13,671 bases of DNA from Phycisphaerales bacterium (GTDB taxonomy: Bacteria; Planctomycetota; Phycisphaerae; Phycisphaerales; UBA1924). Numbering within the stretch: the stretch's first letter is position 1; every line of letters starts with the position of its first letter. The stretch lies in the NCBI GenBank assembly GCA_016764015.1, contig JAESSR010000332.1:1-13671 (forward strand), in the 5' to 3' direction. Below are positions 1 to 5,934 of this stretch, one piece after another. The translations under genes and the position numbers were made by a program. Below the pieces are notes generated by a model, which saw nothing but the letters and a program-made list of their open reading frames with translations, was not told where the DNA came from and searched no databases.

Positions 1-16
1 CTCACTTCGTTCGGCA

Positions 17-40
17 CCTCCCCCGCAGGCGCGGGGGAGG
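17..40. repeat. Perfect GC-rich palindrome (10-bp stem, 4-nt loop)
   Basis: CCTCCCCCGC, then AGGC, then GCGGGGGAGG form a perfect 10-bp inverted repeat at the left edge of the window. No T-run follows, so it is a poor rho-independent terminator. It lies directly before the MobA remnant in non-coding DNA, and the flank (CTCACTTCGTTCGGCA) looks like part of a longer intergenic element. A dispersed REP-like palindrome is the best guess. The copy number in the genome cannot be seen from one window. Confidence 0.55.
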
Positions 41-50
41 CGAAAAGAGC

Positions 51-338
51 GTGTTCTTGCGTGGAAAACGAGCCGTCAGACACGGCCTAGATCAAATCCA
101 ACCCGTCGTGCTTGTCGGCGGGAAATCATCTCGGTTTGGGCGAAACAAACAGATCGAACAGGTCAACAGCCATGCGATGGTGAGTGTTGCCATCAACGCC
201 CTCCGCGAGGTCTTCGGCTCGGCGAGTTTTCAGAGCTCCATCGCGCGTGTATTGACCCGCGGGTACATCATGATGGGCGATGATGATCCGTGTCGAATGC
301 GCGATGGCATCCTTGATTCCATGAATGTTTATTATTGA
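51..338 (+). pseudogene. mobA: MobA-like 5' fragment (molybdenum cofactor guanylyltransferase remnant)
   Basis: The frame opens with GTG at 51. Residues about 18-33 read PVVLVGGKSSRFGRNK, matching the N-terminal nucleotide-binding signature of MobA (G-G-x-S-S-R-x-G-x-x-K), the enzyme that attaches GMP to molybdopterin in the cytoplasm. The similarity seems to continue through NALREVFGS to about position 221. Beyond that the frame is only the antisense of the ModA remnant and stops at 338. Full MobA is roughly 190-210 residues, so at most a quarter remains: the nucleotide-binding loop is kept and the catalytic remainder is lost. No convincing ribosome binding site precedes the GTG. The family is known from the motif; the truncation is inferred from the missing downstream homology. 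A chance match is possible but the motif is long. Confidence 0.55.
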
Positions 339-665
339 AGTAATCGTGAGGGTCTGAGAACCCGCAAAGATCAGCTCCAGATCAATCGTCGGATGGTCAA
401 GCTCAAAGCGCGTTTCGATCATTTGCAGAGCGGGTGTCATCGACGAGTCGGCATAAATGGTCATGACCGATTTCTGCTGATCTTCACATCCAACAAGGCA
501 AGTCCCCATCGGCACCGCAAGTAAAATGAGCGAGATTGAGCATTTGAGTCGCTGTAAGCATTTGCAAACAAAGCGATTCCACAGATTCGTTATTTTGAGT
601 CTCCTCAAGGTGATTTTAGATACAAGGCGAAAGGAGGGATAAATGAAGCTGAGACTTGTTCTCAT
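126..665 (-). pseudogene. modA: Broken ModA-like molybdate-binding lipoprotein
   Basis: ModA is the substrate-binding protein of the molybdate ABC transporter. Here residues 41-60 form a lipoprotein signal ending in the lipobox L-V-G-C (Cys60). Then MTIYADSSMTPALQMI and FAGSQTL (to residue 106) match the first ModA segment. The next recognisable piece, RIIIAHHDVPAGQYTRD (126-142), corresponds to a segment that in E. coli ModA lies about 70 residues after the S-S-T-L motif, against about 20 here, so roughly 50 residues are missing. After residue about 146 the frame is only the antisense of the MobA fragment, and the last third of ModA is gone. The nominal ATG at 665 has no ribosome binding site. 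A good GAGGAG (601-606) lies 7 nt before an in-frame ATA (591-593), suggesting the original ATG start was there and mutated. It is very probably non-functional. Confidence 0.6.
595..608. promoter_or_regulatory. FNR/CRP-family-like inverted repeat TTGAG-N4-CTCAA
   Basis: TTGAG, TCTC, CTCAA is a perfect 5+5 inverted repeat with the 4-nt spacing of FNR/CRP/DNR sites (FNR consensus TTGAT-N4-ATCAA), differing only in the innermost base of each half. It is centred about 137 bp before the first cytochrome gene, a plausible place for an anaerobic or nitrogen-oxide-responsive activator. It also overlaps the old ModA ribosome binding site, so it could be coincidental. Confidence 0.3.
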
Positions 666-669
666 TTAA
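631..669 (+). promoter_or_regulatory. Strong Shine-Dalgarno with 8-codon leader ORF
   Basis: AAGGAGG (631-637) is followed 5 nt later by ATG at 643 and a mini-ORF, MKLRLVLI, that stops with TAA at 667-669. It is the strongest translation start signal upstream of the operon, and it is in frame with the tetraheme cytochrome start at 739, 96 nt downstream. It may be a leader peptide, or the first codons of an exported protein cut off by a stop. It lies in the region opposite the ModA signal-peptide frame. Confidence 0.35.
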
Positions 670-738
670 GATAAATAGGTCTGTTTCTCCTGAAAGACAA
701 GAATTATTGCTTGGCGATAAATATCATAAAGGATCAAA

Positions 739-1500
739 ATGTCTGTAATCAGGGATTCGCACTCCACGCAGGAGGATCGAACAGTGACCCAGAAAAGTTC
801 GCAATCACATCAGTCGTTGGCCGGATATTTCGTAGGGATTGGTTTTCTGATCGTTGCGGGCGGCTTATTGGCCATGGATCGCACGGTAGATATCCCACTC
901 ATCGAGATACCTGCGGTACGAGCGGAGCAAATCGTCCTGGGTGCATTCCGGGTCGCGCTCACCGATCCCCCCATCATCAATCTGGGCACATACGACCAAC
1001 GATGCAACGATTGTCATTCGCTCTTCGAGAACGAACGAGAACCCGGACGGGCACTCACCCAGCATACCAACATCGTGCTCGAGCACGGCGCCAACGACGC
1101 ATGTCTCAACTGTCATGATAAAGACAACCGTGACAAACTCACACTTCGTGGCGGCAAGGTCGTTGGGTATGACCATGTAGAGCAACTCTGTGCCCAATGC
1201 CATGGCCCGGTCTATCGAGACTGGCAAAACGGAACCCATGGCAAGATCATCGGGTATTGGAACACCGATCTTGGTGAAGCCAACAAACTCAATTGCACCC
1301 AGTGTCATGATCCGCACCATCCGGCGTATCGCCCGATGTCGCCGCTGCCGGGCCCAAACACCCTGCGCATGGGCGAGCAGCATCCCAAGGATGCTCATGA
1401 TATCAATGAGCGCAACCCGCTCCAACGGTGGCGATTGCTCGAAGATGGTTCGTCTTCACACAGCACTGAACAAAGCGACGCACACGGAGGAGACCACTGA
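739..1500 (+). CDS. Membrane-anchored tetraheme cytochrome c
   Basis: This is a periplasmic electron carrier anchored by one N-terminal helix (about residues 27-46). Four CxxCH heme sites are visible: C89-H93, C122-H126, C151-H155 and C186-H190. Extra histidines between them can serve as distal ligands. It lacks the NapC/NrfH arrangement of a short anchor followed directly by four closely packed hemes, and resembles multiheme cytochromes that accompany Fe-S/NrfD modules, as DsrJ does in DsrMKJOP. Two starts are possible: ATG 739 after AAAGGA, and in-frame GTG 784 preceded by a better GGAGG (771-775). The later start removes 15 polar residues and leaves the anchor intact. It opens the operon, and its TGA overlaps the next ATG by one base (TGATG). 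Role: probably passes electrons from the Fe-S/NrfD pair to the octaheme enzyme (inference from context). Confidence 0.85.
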   Translation: MSVIRDSHSTQEDRTVTQKSSQSHQSLAGYFVGIGFLIVAGGLLAMDRTVDIPLIEIPAVRAEQIVLGAFRVALTDPPIINLGTYDQRCNDCHSLFENEREPGRALTQHTNIVLEHGANDACLNCHDKDNRDKLTLRGGKVVGYDHVEQLCAQCHGPVYRDWQNGTHGKIIGYWNTDLGEANKLNCTQCHDPHHPAYRPMSPLPGPNTLRMGEQHPKDAHDINERNPLQRWRLLEDGSSSHSTEQSDAHGGDH

Positions 1501-2543
1501 TGAAACTTCCGATCATGAATCAAGAAGAGCAAGCGTCTGGTTGCGGCTGCGGCACACGCGAGTATGAAACGCGCCCGGGTGTCACCCGCCGAAGTTTTCT
1601 CCGCACCGGCACCGCAATCACCGGTGCGATCGCTGCGATGGCTGCCTCATTGAGCCCATTGCGTGAACTCGGAGAAAGCGATGATTTCTCGATGGCTAAG
1701 TTCATCCAGAAGCATTACAAAGAGATGGACGGCGCGGACATGGCAACCGCCCTCGAACGCATCTCAGTACAGGTTGAAAAACGCTACGATGTCCGTCCAA
1801 ATATCCGTGATATCAAAGCGATGGATGGCGTGGAGTTTGTATACGCGCTCAACCTCACTCGCTGTATTGGGTGCCGAAAATGTGTACACGCATGTGTCGC
1901 TGAAAACAATCAATCCAGAAGCCCAGAAATCCAGTACATCCGTGTGCTCGAAATGCCCCGCGGAACCAATGATATCGAGCAAGGCGATCATCACTACGAA
2001 CGAGCAAGCGTGCCTTCGGATGACCACTACTACATGCCGATCCAGTGCCACCAGTGCGCCAATCCGCCGTGTGTCAAGGTGTGTCCGGTTGAAGCAACTT
2101 GGCAAGAACCAGATGGCATCACCGTGATCGATTACGACTGGTGCATCGGGTGTCGGTACTGCGAAGCAGCGTGCCCGTACTGGGCTCGCCGATTCAACTT
2201 CAGCAAGCCTTCGATTCCGAACGACAAGATCAATCCAGATATGAGCTATCTCTCGAACCGTCCGCGTGAAAAGGGCGTGATGGAGAAATGTCATTTCTGT
2301 CTCCACCGCACCCGCGAGGGCAAAATGCCGGCGTGTCTTGAAGTCTGCCCAACGGGCGCCCGTCACTTCGGCAATGTGCTCGATCCCGAATCCGATGTAC
2401 GCAAGATCCTCGAAACTAAGCGGGTCTTCGTGCTCAAGGAAGAAGTGGGGACCCTGCCAAGGTTCTTCTACTACTTTGATGAACGCGACCCAATGAACGA
2501 GAAAAAACCTACCGGCCCGGTTCCAGTGGGAGGTGAGGCATGA
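1500..2543 (+). CDS. Tat-exported ferredoxin-like protein with four [4Fe-4S] clusters (NrfC/DsrO/HmcB type)
   Basis: A twin-arginine signal, TRRSFLR (29-35) followed by a hydrophobic stretch (about 37-52), shows export of the folded protein. Four cysteine groups follow: C122/C125/C128/C132, C183/C186/C191/C195, C215/C218/C221/C225, and C264/C267/C279/C283. This is the DmsB/NrfC-type arrangement that binds four [4Fe-4S] clusters. The protein (347 residues) should sit on the periplasmic face and bind the NrfD protein encoded next, carrying electrons between the quinone site and the cytochromes. Unusual is the n-region before the Tat motif, which contains a GCGCG sequence (C15, C17). Translation starts at the TGATG overlap with GGAGG (1486-1490) 9 nt upstream. 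Its end overlaps nrfD by 4 nt (ATGA), indicating translational coupling. Naming it NrfC, DsrO or HmcB would need a phylogeny. Confidence 0.9.
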   Translation: MKLPIMNQEEQASGCGCGTREYETRPGVTRRSFLRTGTAITGAIAAMAASLSPLRELGESDDFSMAKFIQKHYKEMDGADMATALERISVQVEKRYDVRPNIRDIKAMDGVEFVYALNLTRCIGCRKCVHACVAENNQSRSPEIQYIRVLEMPRGTNDIEQGDHHYERASVPSDDHYYMPIQCHQCANPPCVKVCPVEATWQEPDGITVIDYDWCIGCRYCEAACPYWARRFNFSKPSIPNDKINPDMSYLSNRPREKGVMEKCHFCLHRTREGKMPACLEVCPTGARHFGNVLDPESDVRKILETKRVFVLKEEVGTLPRFFYYFDERDPMNEKKPTGPVPVGGEA

Positions 2544-3820
2544 AAACATTCGCTCAAGAGTACACCCGATTCCTCTGGCGTTGCTTTCGGCTCAGCTTTG
2601 TAGGCAACTGGAAATACCACACCTGGATGTTCTCGCTGACCGTCATCGCCCTCTTCGGGCTCAACGCATACGCCAAACAGTTCGTCCAAGGCTTGAGCAC
2701 CACAGGCATGACCGATCAGGTCTCCTGGGGGCTCTACATCGCCAACTTCACCTACCTCGTCGGTGTCGCTGCTGCTGCGGTGATGCTGGTGATTCCGGTG
2801 TATGTGTATAAAAACAAAGACCTCCACAATCTGGTGATCTTCGGCGAGCTCCTCGCGGTGGTCGCCATCATCATGTGTTTGATGTTCATCATGGCTGATC
2901 TGGGTCGCCCGGATCGCTTCCATCACTTGTTGCTCCGGTTTAACTTCCCCATCTCGATTCTGACCTGGGATGTCATCGCACTCAATGGCTACCTGCTGCT
3001 CAATATGCATATCTGTGGGTATCTCATCTGGTGCGCGTACAACAAACGCAAACCAACGAAGAAGTTTTATATCCCATTCGTGTTTATCGCGATCGCTTGG
3101 GCACTGAGTATTCATACCGTCACCGCGTTCCTCTATTCCGGTCTGGGTGCTCGTCCATTCTGGAATAGTGCCGTCATCGCACCTCGGTTCATTGCTTCAG
3201 CATTCGCAGCTGGGCCAGCGTTGATAATTCTGACACTTCAGGTCATCCGCACCGTCACCGGATACCCGGTCTCAGAAAAAGCAATTCAGACACTCAAAGG
3301 GATCATCACGATCGCATTGAGTATCAATATGTTTTTGCTGATCTCCGAAGTTTTTACCGAGTTCTACACAGGGACATCGCATTCGGTATCCGCCAAGTAC
3401 TTGTTCTTCGGGCTCCACGGCAATCATGCTTTGGTCCCTTGGATATGGACAGCAATCGGGCTCAATTCGATGGCCTTGATCGCATTGCTCACACCGATGA
3501 GCAAAAGACGCTGGGTGCTCAACCTTGCGTGCTTGGCGATGATTGTTGGTATCTGGATCGAAAAAGGCATGGGGCTCATTGTCCCCGCGTTTATCCCCTC
3601 GCCACTCGGCGAAATCGTTGAGTATGTACCAACACTCAATGAGGTCTTGGTGTGCACCGGGATATGGGCATTCGGTGCATTGATCTACACCATTCTGATT
3701 CGTGTGACGATCCCTGTGCTTTATGGTGAACTCACCATCGACACGGTCTATCACACCGATCCAGCGTTAAAAGAAACAAAGAAACAAAGTGTAATAGAAG
3801 CAGCGAGTGTTTCGCTGTAG
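2540..3820 (+). CDS. nrfD: NrfD-family quinone-interacting membrane protein
   Basis: This integral membrane protein of 426 residues has about ten hydrophobic segments (near 27-45, 62-90, 97-118, 136-165, 176-199, 213-238, 252-272, 297-317, 325-345 and 370-392). The number and length fit the long NrfD class (DsrP, HmcC, QrcD, ActC) rather than the 8-helix PsrC class. Family-like stretches include WGLYIANFTYLVG (63-75), TAFLYSGLGARPFWNS (195-210) and FTEFYTGTSH (272-281). In this family the protein binds menaquinol at the membrane and exchanges electrons with the partner Fe-S protein, which is encoded immediately upstream with a 4-nt overlap. GGGAGGTGA just before the ATG is a strong ribosome binding site. 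It is followed after 14 nt by the octaheme gene. Function as menaquinol oxidase is inferred from the family and context. Confidence 0.92.
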   Translation: MKTFAQEYTRFLWRCFRLSFVGNWKYHTWMFSLTVIALFGLNAYAKQFVQGLSTTGMTDQVSWGLYIANFTYLVGVAAAAVMLVIPVYVYKNKDLHNLVIFGELLAVVAIIMCLMFIMADLGRPDRFHHLLLRFNFPISILTWDVIALNGYLLLNMHICGYLIWCAYNKRKPTKKFYIPFVFIAIAWALSIHTVTAFLYSGLGARPFWNSAVIAPRFIASAFAAGPALIILTLQVIRTVTGYPVSEKAIQTLKGIITIALSINMFLLISEVFTEFYTGTSHSVSAKYLFFGLHGNHALVPWIWTAIGLNSMALIALLTPMSKRRWVLNLACLAMIVGIWIEKGMGLIVPAFIPSPLGEIVEYVPTLNEVLVCTGIWAFGALIYTILIRVTIPVLYGELTIDTVYHTDPALKETKKQSVIEAASVSL

Positions 3821-3834
3821 TAAAGGAGATGGTC

Positions 3835-5274
3835 ATGAGACGCAAACAACTGTTGTTGGTCGCCGGGATATGTGCCTTAGCCTCGTCGGCTATGGGACAA
3901 ATCTTTGCTCCTGCAGAGATGTCACGCCAATCCAAAGATTGTTTGGAGTGTCATCAGAAGTTGAACCCTGGTCTGTACCAGCAGTGGGGTTCAAGTAAAC
4001 ATTATCGTGGCAATGTTGGGTGCTACGAATGTCACAACGCAGACCGAGATGATGTCGATGCATTCAAGCACGAAGGATTCACCATTGCAATTCTGGTGAC
4101 TCCCAAGGACTGTGCACGATGCCATAGCAAGGAAGTCGAAGAGTTCAGCAACTCCCACCATGCCAAGGCTGGCCGGATATTGGGATCGCTCGACAATGTG
4201 CTCGCTGAAGTCGTCGAAGGCAACAAGGGAATGATCACGCAGGGATTCCCCGGAGGCGTTTCGGCAGCCGCAGTCAATGGCTGTTGGCAGTGCCACGGCA
4301 CCGAGATCAAGGTTCTTCCGGGCGGCAAGCTCGATCCAGCAACCTATCCAAACTCTGGTATCGGTCGCTTGAATCCCGACGGCTCGGAAGGATCATGCAA
4401 TGCGTGTCATACACGCCATGATTTCTCCGTGGCGCAGGCCCGTCATCCTGACACCTGTGGCAAGTGTCACCTTGGTCCTGACCATCCTCAGAAGGAGATC
4501 TACGAAGAATCCAAGCACGGCATCAACTTCTTCTCGAAGATTGATGAAATGAACTTGGATAACGAAAAGTGGATCGTCGGCGAGGATTACTGGGCTGCCC
4601 CAACATGTGCAACATGCCACATGTCGCAGACCAGAAATCAAGAAGTTACCCATGATGTCGGCATGCGGATCAGTTGGAACAACCGTCCAGCGGTCTCCGT
4701 ACGCCCAGAAGTTGCTGATGCCAAGATGGGGCTCCCGGGCGCGAATGTGCCTTGGCAGGTTCGTCGCGAAAACATGAAAGATGTTTGCCTTGCCTGTCAC
4801 CAGACACAGTGGGTAGATAACTTCTATGTTCAGTATGACGGCTTGGTCAATCTGGTCAACGAGAAGTTCACTCGTCCCGGCGGCGAACTCTACAAGCTCG
4901 CCAAGCCATTGAAGAGTCCTGTTCCATTCGCGAACAAGATCGACTTCACATGGTTTGAAATCTGGCATCACGAAGGCCGCCGTGCTCGTCATGGCGCCTC
5001 AATGATGGCTCCAGATTACACTCATTGGCACGGCACTTACGAGATCGCTCGCAACTTCTACTCTGAGTACATCCCAGAACTCCGTGAGCTCGTAGAGCAC
5101 GGCATGGAATCTGGCGATACAGCTTTGATCGAAGCCGCGAAGGCTCTTGATGCCAAGCTCGAAGAAGTCCTCAACTCTGATAACCATAAATGGTTCTTGG
5201 GCAAGATGGACGACAACGAAGCTGCCGCTCGTAAGAAAGCATCAGAAGATTTCAAGAGCCGCTACAAGGATTGA
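3835..5274 (+). CDS. Octaheme cytochrome c, hydroxylamine oxidoreductase (HAO) family
   Basis: After a signal peptide (about 1-22, ending in S-S-A-M-G-Q) there are eight CxxCH sites, at C36, C63, C93, C150, C188, C208, C258 and C318. The block from NSGIGRLNPDGS to CGKCHLGPDHPQKEIY (about 173-224) is typical of the HAO family. There the fourth heme is catalytic, in some members as the tyrosine-crosslinked P460. A Tyr (Y395) in MAPDYTHWHG (391-400) is a candidate crosslinking residue, but its alignment with N. europaea Tyr467 must be checked. At 479 residues it is shorter than nitrifier HAO and closer to reverse-type HaoA. The ATG at 3835 is preferred: AAAGGAG (3822-3828) touches the earlier ATG at 3829 but lies 6 nt before 3835. 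Lys is mostly AAG here, unlike in its neighbours, perhaps reflecting high expression. Likely a nitrite or hydroxylamine-level reductase fed by the NrfCD module. Confidence 0.9.
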   Translation: MRRKQLLLVAGICALASSAMGQIFAPAEMSRQSKDCLECHQKLNPGLYQQWGSSKHYRGNVGCYECHNADRDDVDAFKHEGFTIAILVTPKDCARCHSKEVEEFSNSHHAKAGRILGSLDNVLAEVVEGNKGMITQGFPGGVSAAAVNGCWQCHGTEIKVLPGGKLDPATYPNSGIGRLNPDGSEGSCNACHTRHDFSVAQARHPDTCGKCHLGPDHPQKEIYEESKHGINFFSKIDEMNLDNEKWIVGEDYWAAPTCATCHMSQTRNQEVTHDVGMRISWNNRPAVSVRPEVADAKMGLPGANVPWQVRRENMKDVCLACHQTQWVDNFYVQYDGLVNLVNEKFTRPGGELYKLAKPLKSPVPFANKIDFTWFEIWHHEGRRARHGASMMAPDYTHWHGTYEIARNFYSEYIPELRELVEHGMESGDTALIEAAKALDAKLEEVLNSDNHKWFLGKMDDNEAAARKKASEDFKSRYKD

Positions 5275-5302
5275 TCGATCTCTGATTGATTCATACAAAA
5301 CA

Positions 5303-5318
5303 GCCCGAGAAATCGGGC
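5303..5318 (+). terminator. Small hairpin after the octaheme gene
   Basis: GCCCGA-GAAA-TCGGGC is a 6-bp stem with a stable GNRA tetraloop, 29 nt after the octaheme stop and 33 nt before the next ATG. No U-run follows, so it is more likely a partial terminator, RNA-processing site or mRNA 3'-end stabiliser than a full terminator. It could set different levels for the octaheme enzyme and the downstream genes. Confidence 0.45.
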
Positions 5319-5350
5319 GCCAATCAAACGGATAAAGGAACTACACACAG

Positions 5351-5827
5351 ATGGCACGCCAGCTTACCCAACAAGATGCACAGATCGCGCTCAAGGATCA
5401 CCTCAGCGATAAAGCGATGAACGCCCGCTTAAAAAACGGGATGTACATCGACGCCGAGACGATCATCAAGATGCTCGACGATGCTGAGTTTGTTCGGTAC
5501 CCTGTAAGCATCAAGTTCGATACCGAGTTCTTAGAACCCGGCGAGTTCGCGATGTCAGTCCCTCTGGGCGATCATCCTTCAGCAGGGTTTTGCCTGTGCA
5601 TCCATCCATATTTTGAGCAGCAGCCAGAAGCCTGGCCGCTGCTCATTGCGTATCACATCCCGTCGATTAACTACGGCGAGATTGTCACGAGCGAAGACGC
5701 CGAGCACTTCGGCGCCACGCTGATCGGGCTCGACACCGACACCTACTACCAAGCTCTCTGCGAGCTGGCCGATTCAATCCCCGGAGCGACAGGTGCTTCA
5801 TCATCACATGGATGCGGGGGATGTTGA
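5351..5827 (+). CDS. Uncharacterised small soluble protein with HGCGGC tail
   Basis: I do not recognise this family. The 158-residue protein has no signal peptide and no membrane segment, so it is probably cytoplasmic. It is acidic and appears to be a compact alpha/beta domain, with FVRYPVSIKFDTEFLEPGEFAM (about 47-68) suggesting paired strands and two cysteines at F-C-L-C. A Gly/Ser/Ala linker leads to a C-terminal HGCGGC, a plausible metal or heme-iron ligand set. AAAGGA about 11 nt before the ATG is a usable ribosome binding site. It lies 76 nt after the octaheme gene, separated by a small hairpin, and before the porin, all on the same strand. Its position suggests an accessory or maturation role for the respiratory operon, but that is inference from location only. 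Confidence 0.75.
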   Translation: MARQLTQQDAQIALKDHLSDKAMNARLKNGMYIDAETIIKMLDDAEFVRYPVSIKFDTEFLEPGEFAMSVPLGDHPSAGFCLCIHPYFEQQPEAWPLLIAYHIPSINYGEIVTSEDAEHFGATLIGLDTDTYYQALCELADSIPGATGASSSHGCGGC

Positions 5828-5903
5828 TGAGGTTCTATGAGTTCTAAAGTTAGGAAAACTCGCTCGCGGGCGATCGGCGTCGATGTTCGGCGTGCACCAC
5901 GCG

Positions 5904-5929
5904 GGTATAAAAACTTGTAAGCCTGGAGG
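5904..5929 (+). promoter_or_regulatory. Possible -10 element and ribosome binding site for the porin gene
   Basis: TATAAA at 5906-5911 is a good -10 hexamer, 23 nt before the porin ATG, and GGAGG at 5925-5929 lies 5 nt before that ATG. I see no clear -35 element at the usual distance. The porin may therefore have its own promoter as well as read-through from the operon. Confidence 0.3.
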
Positions 5930-5934
5930 CTGCA

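Noticed and set aside
865..1425. Minus-strand open frame of 186 codons
   Set aside because: It lies opposite the tetraheme cytochrome, whose four CxxCH motifs prove the + strand is coding.
1764..2549. Minus-strand open frame of 261 codons
   Set aside because: It is antisense to the four-cluster Fe-S protein and has no motif of its own.
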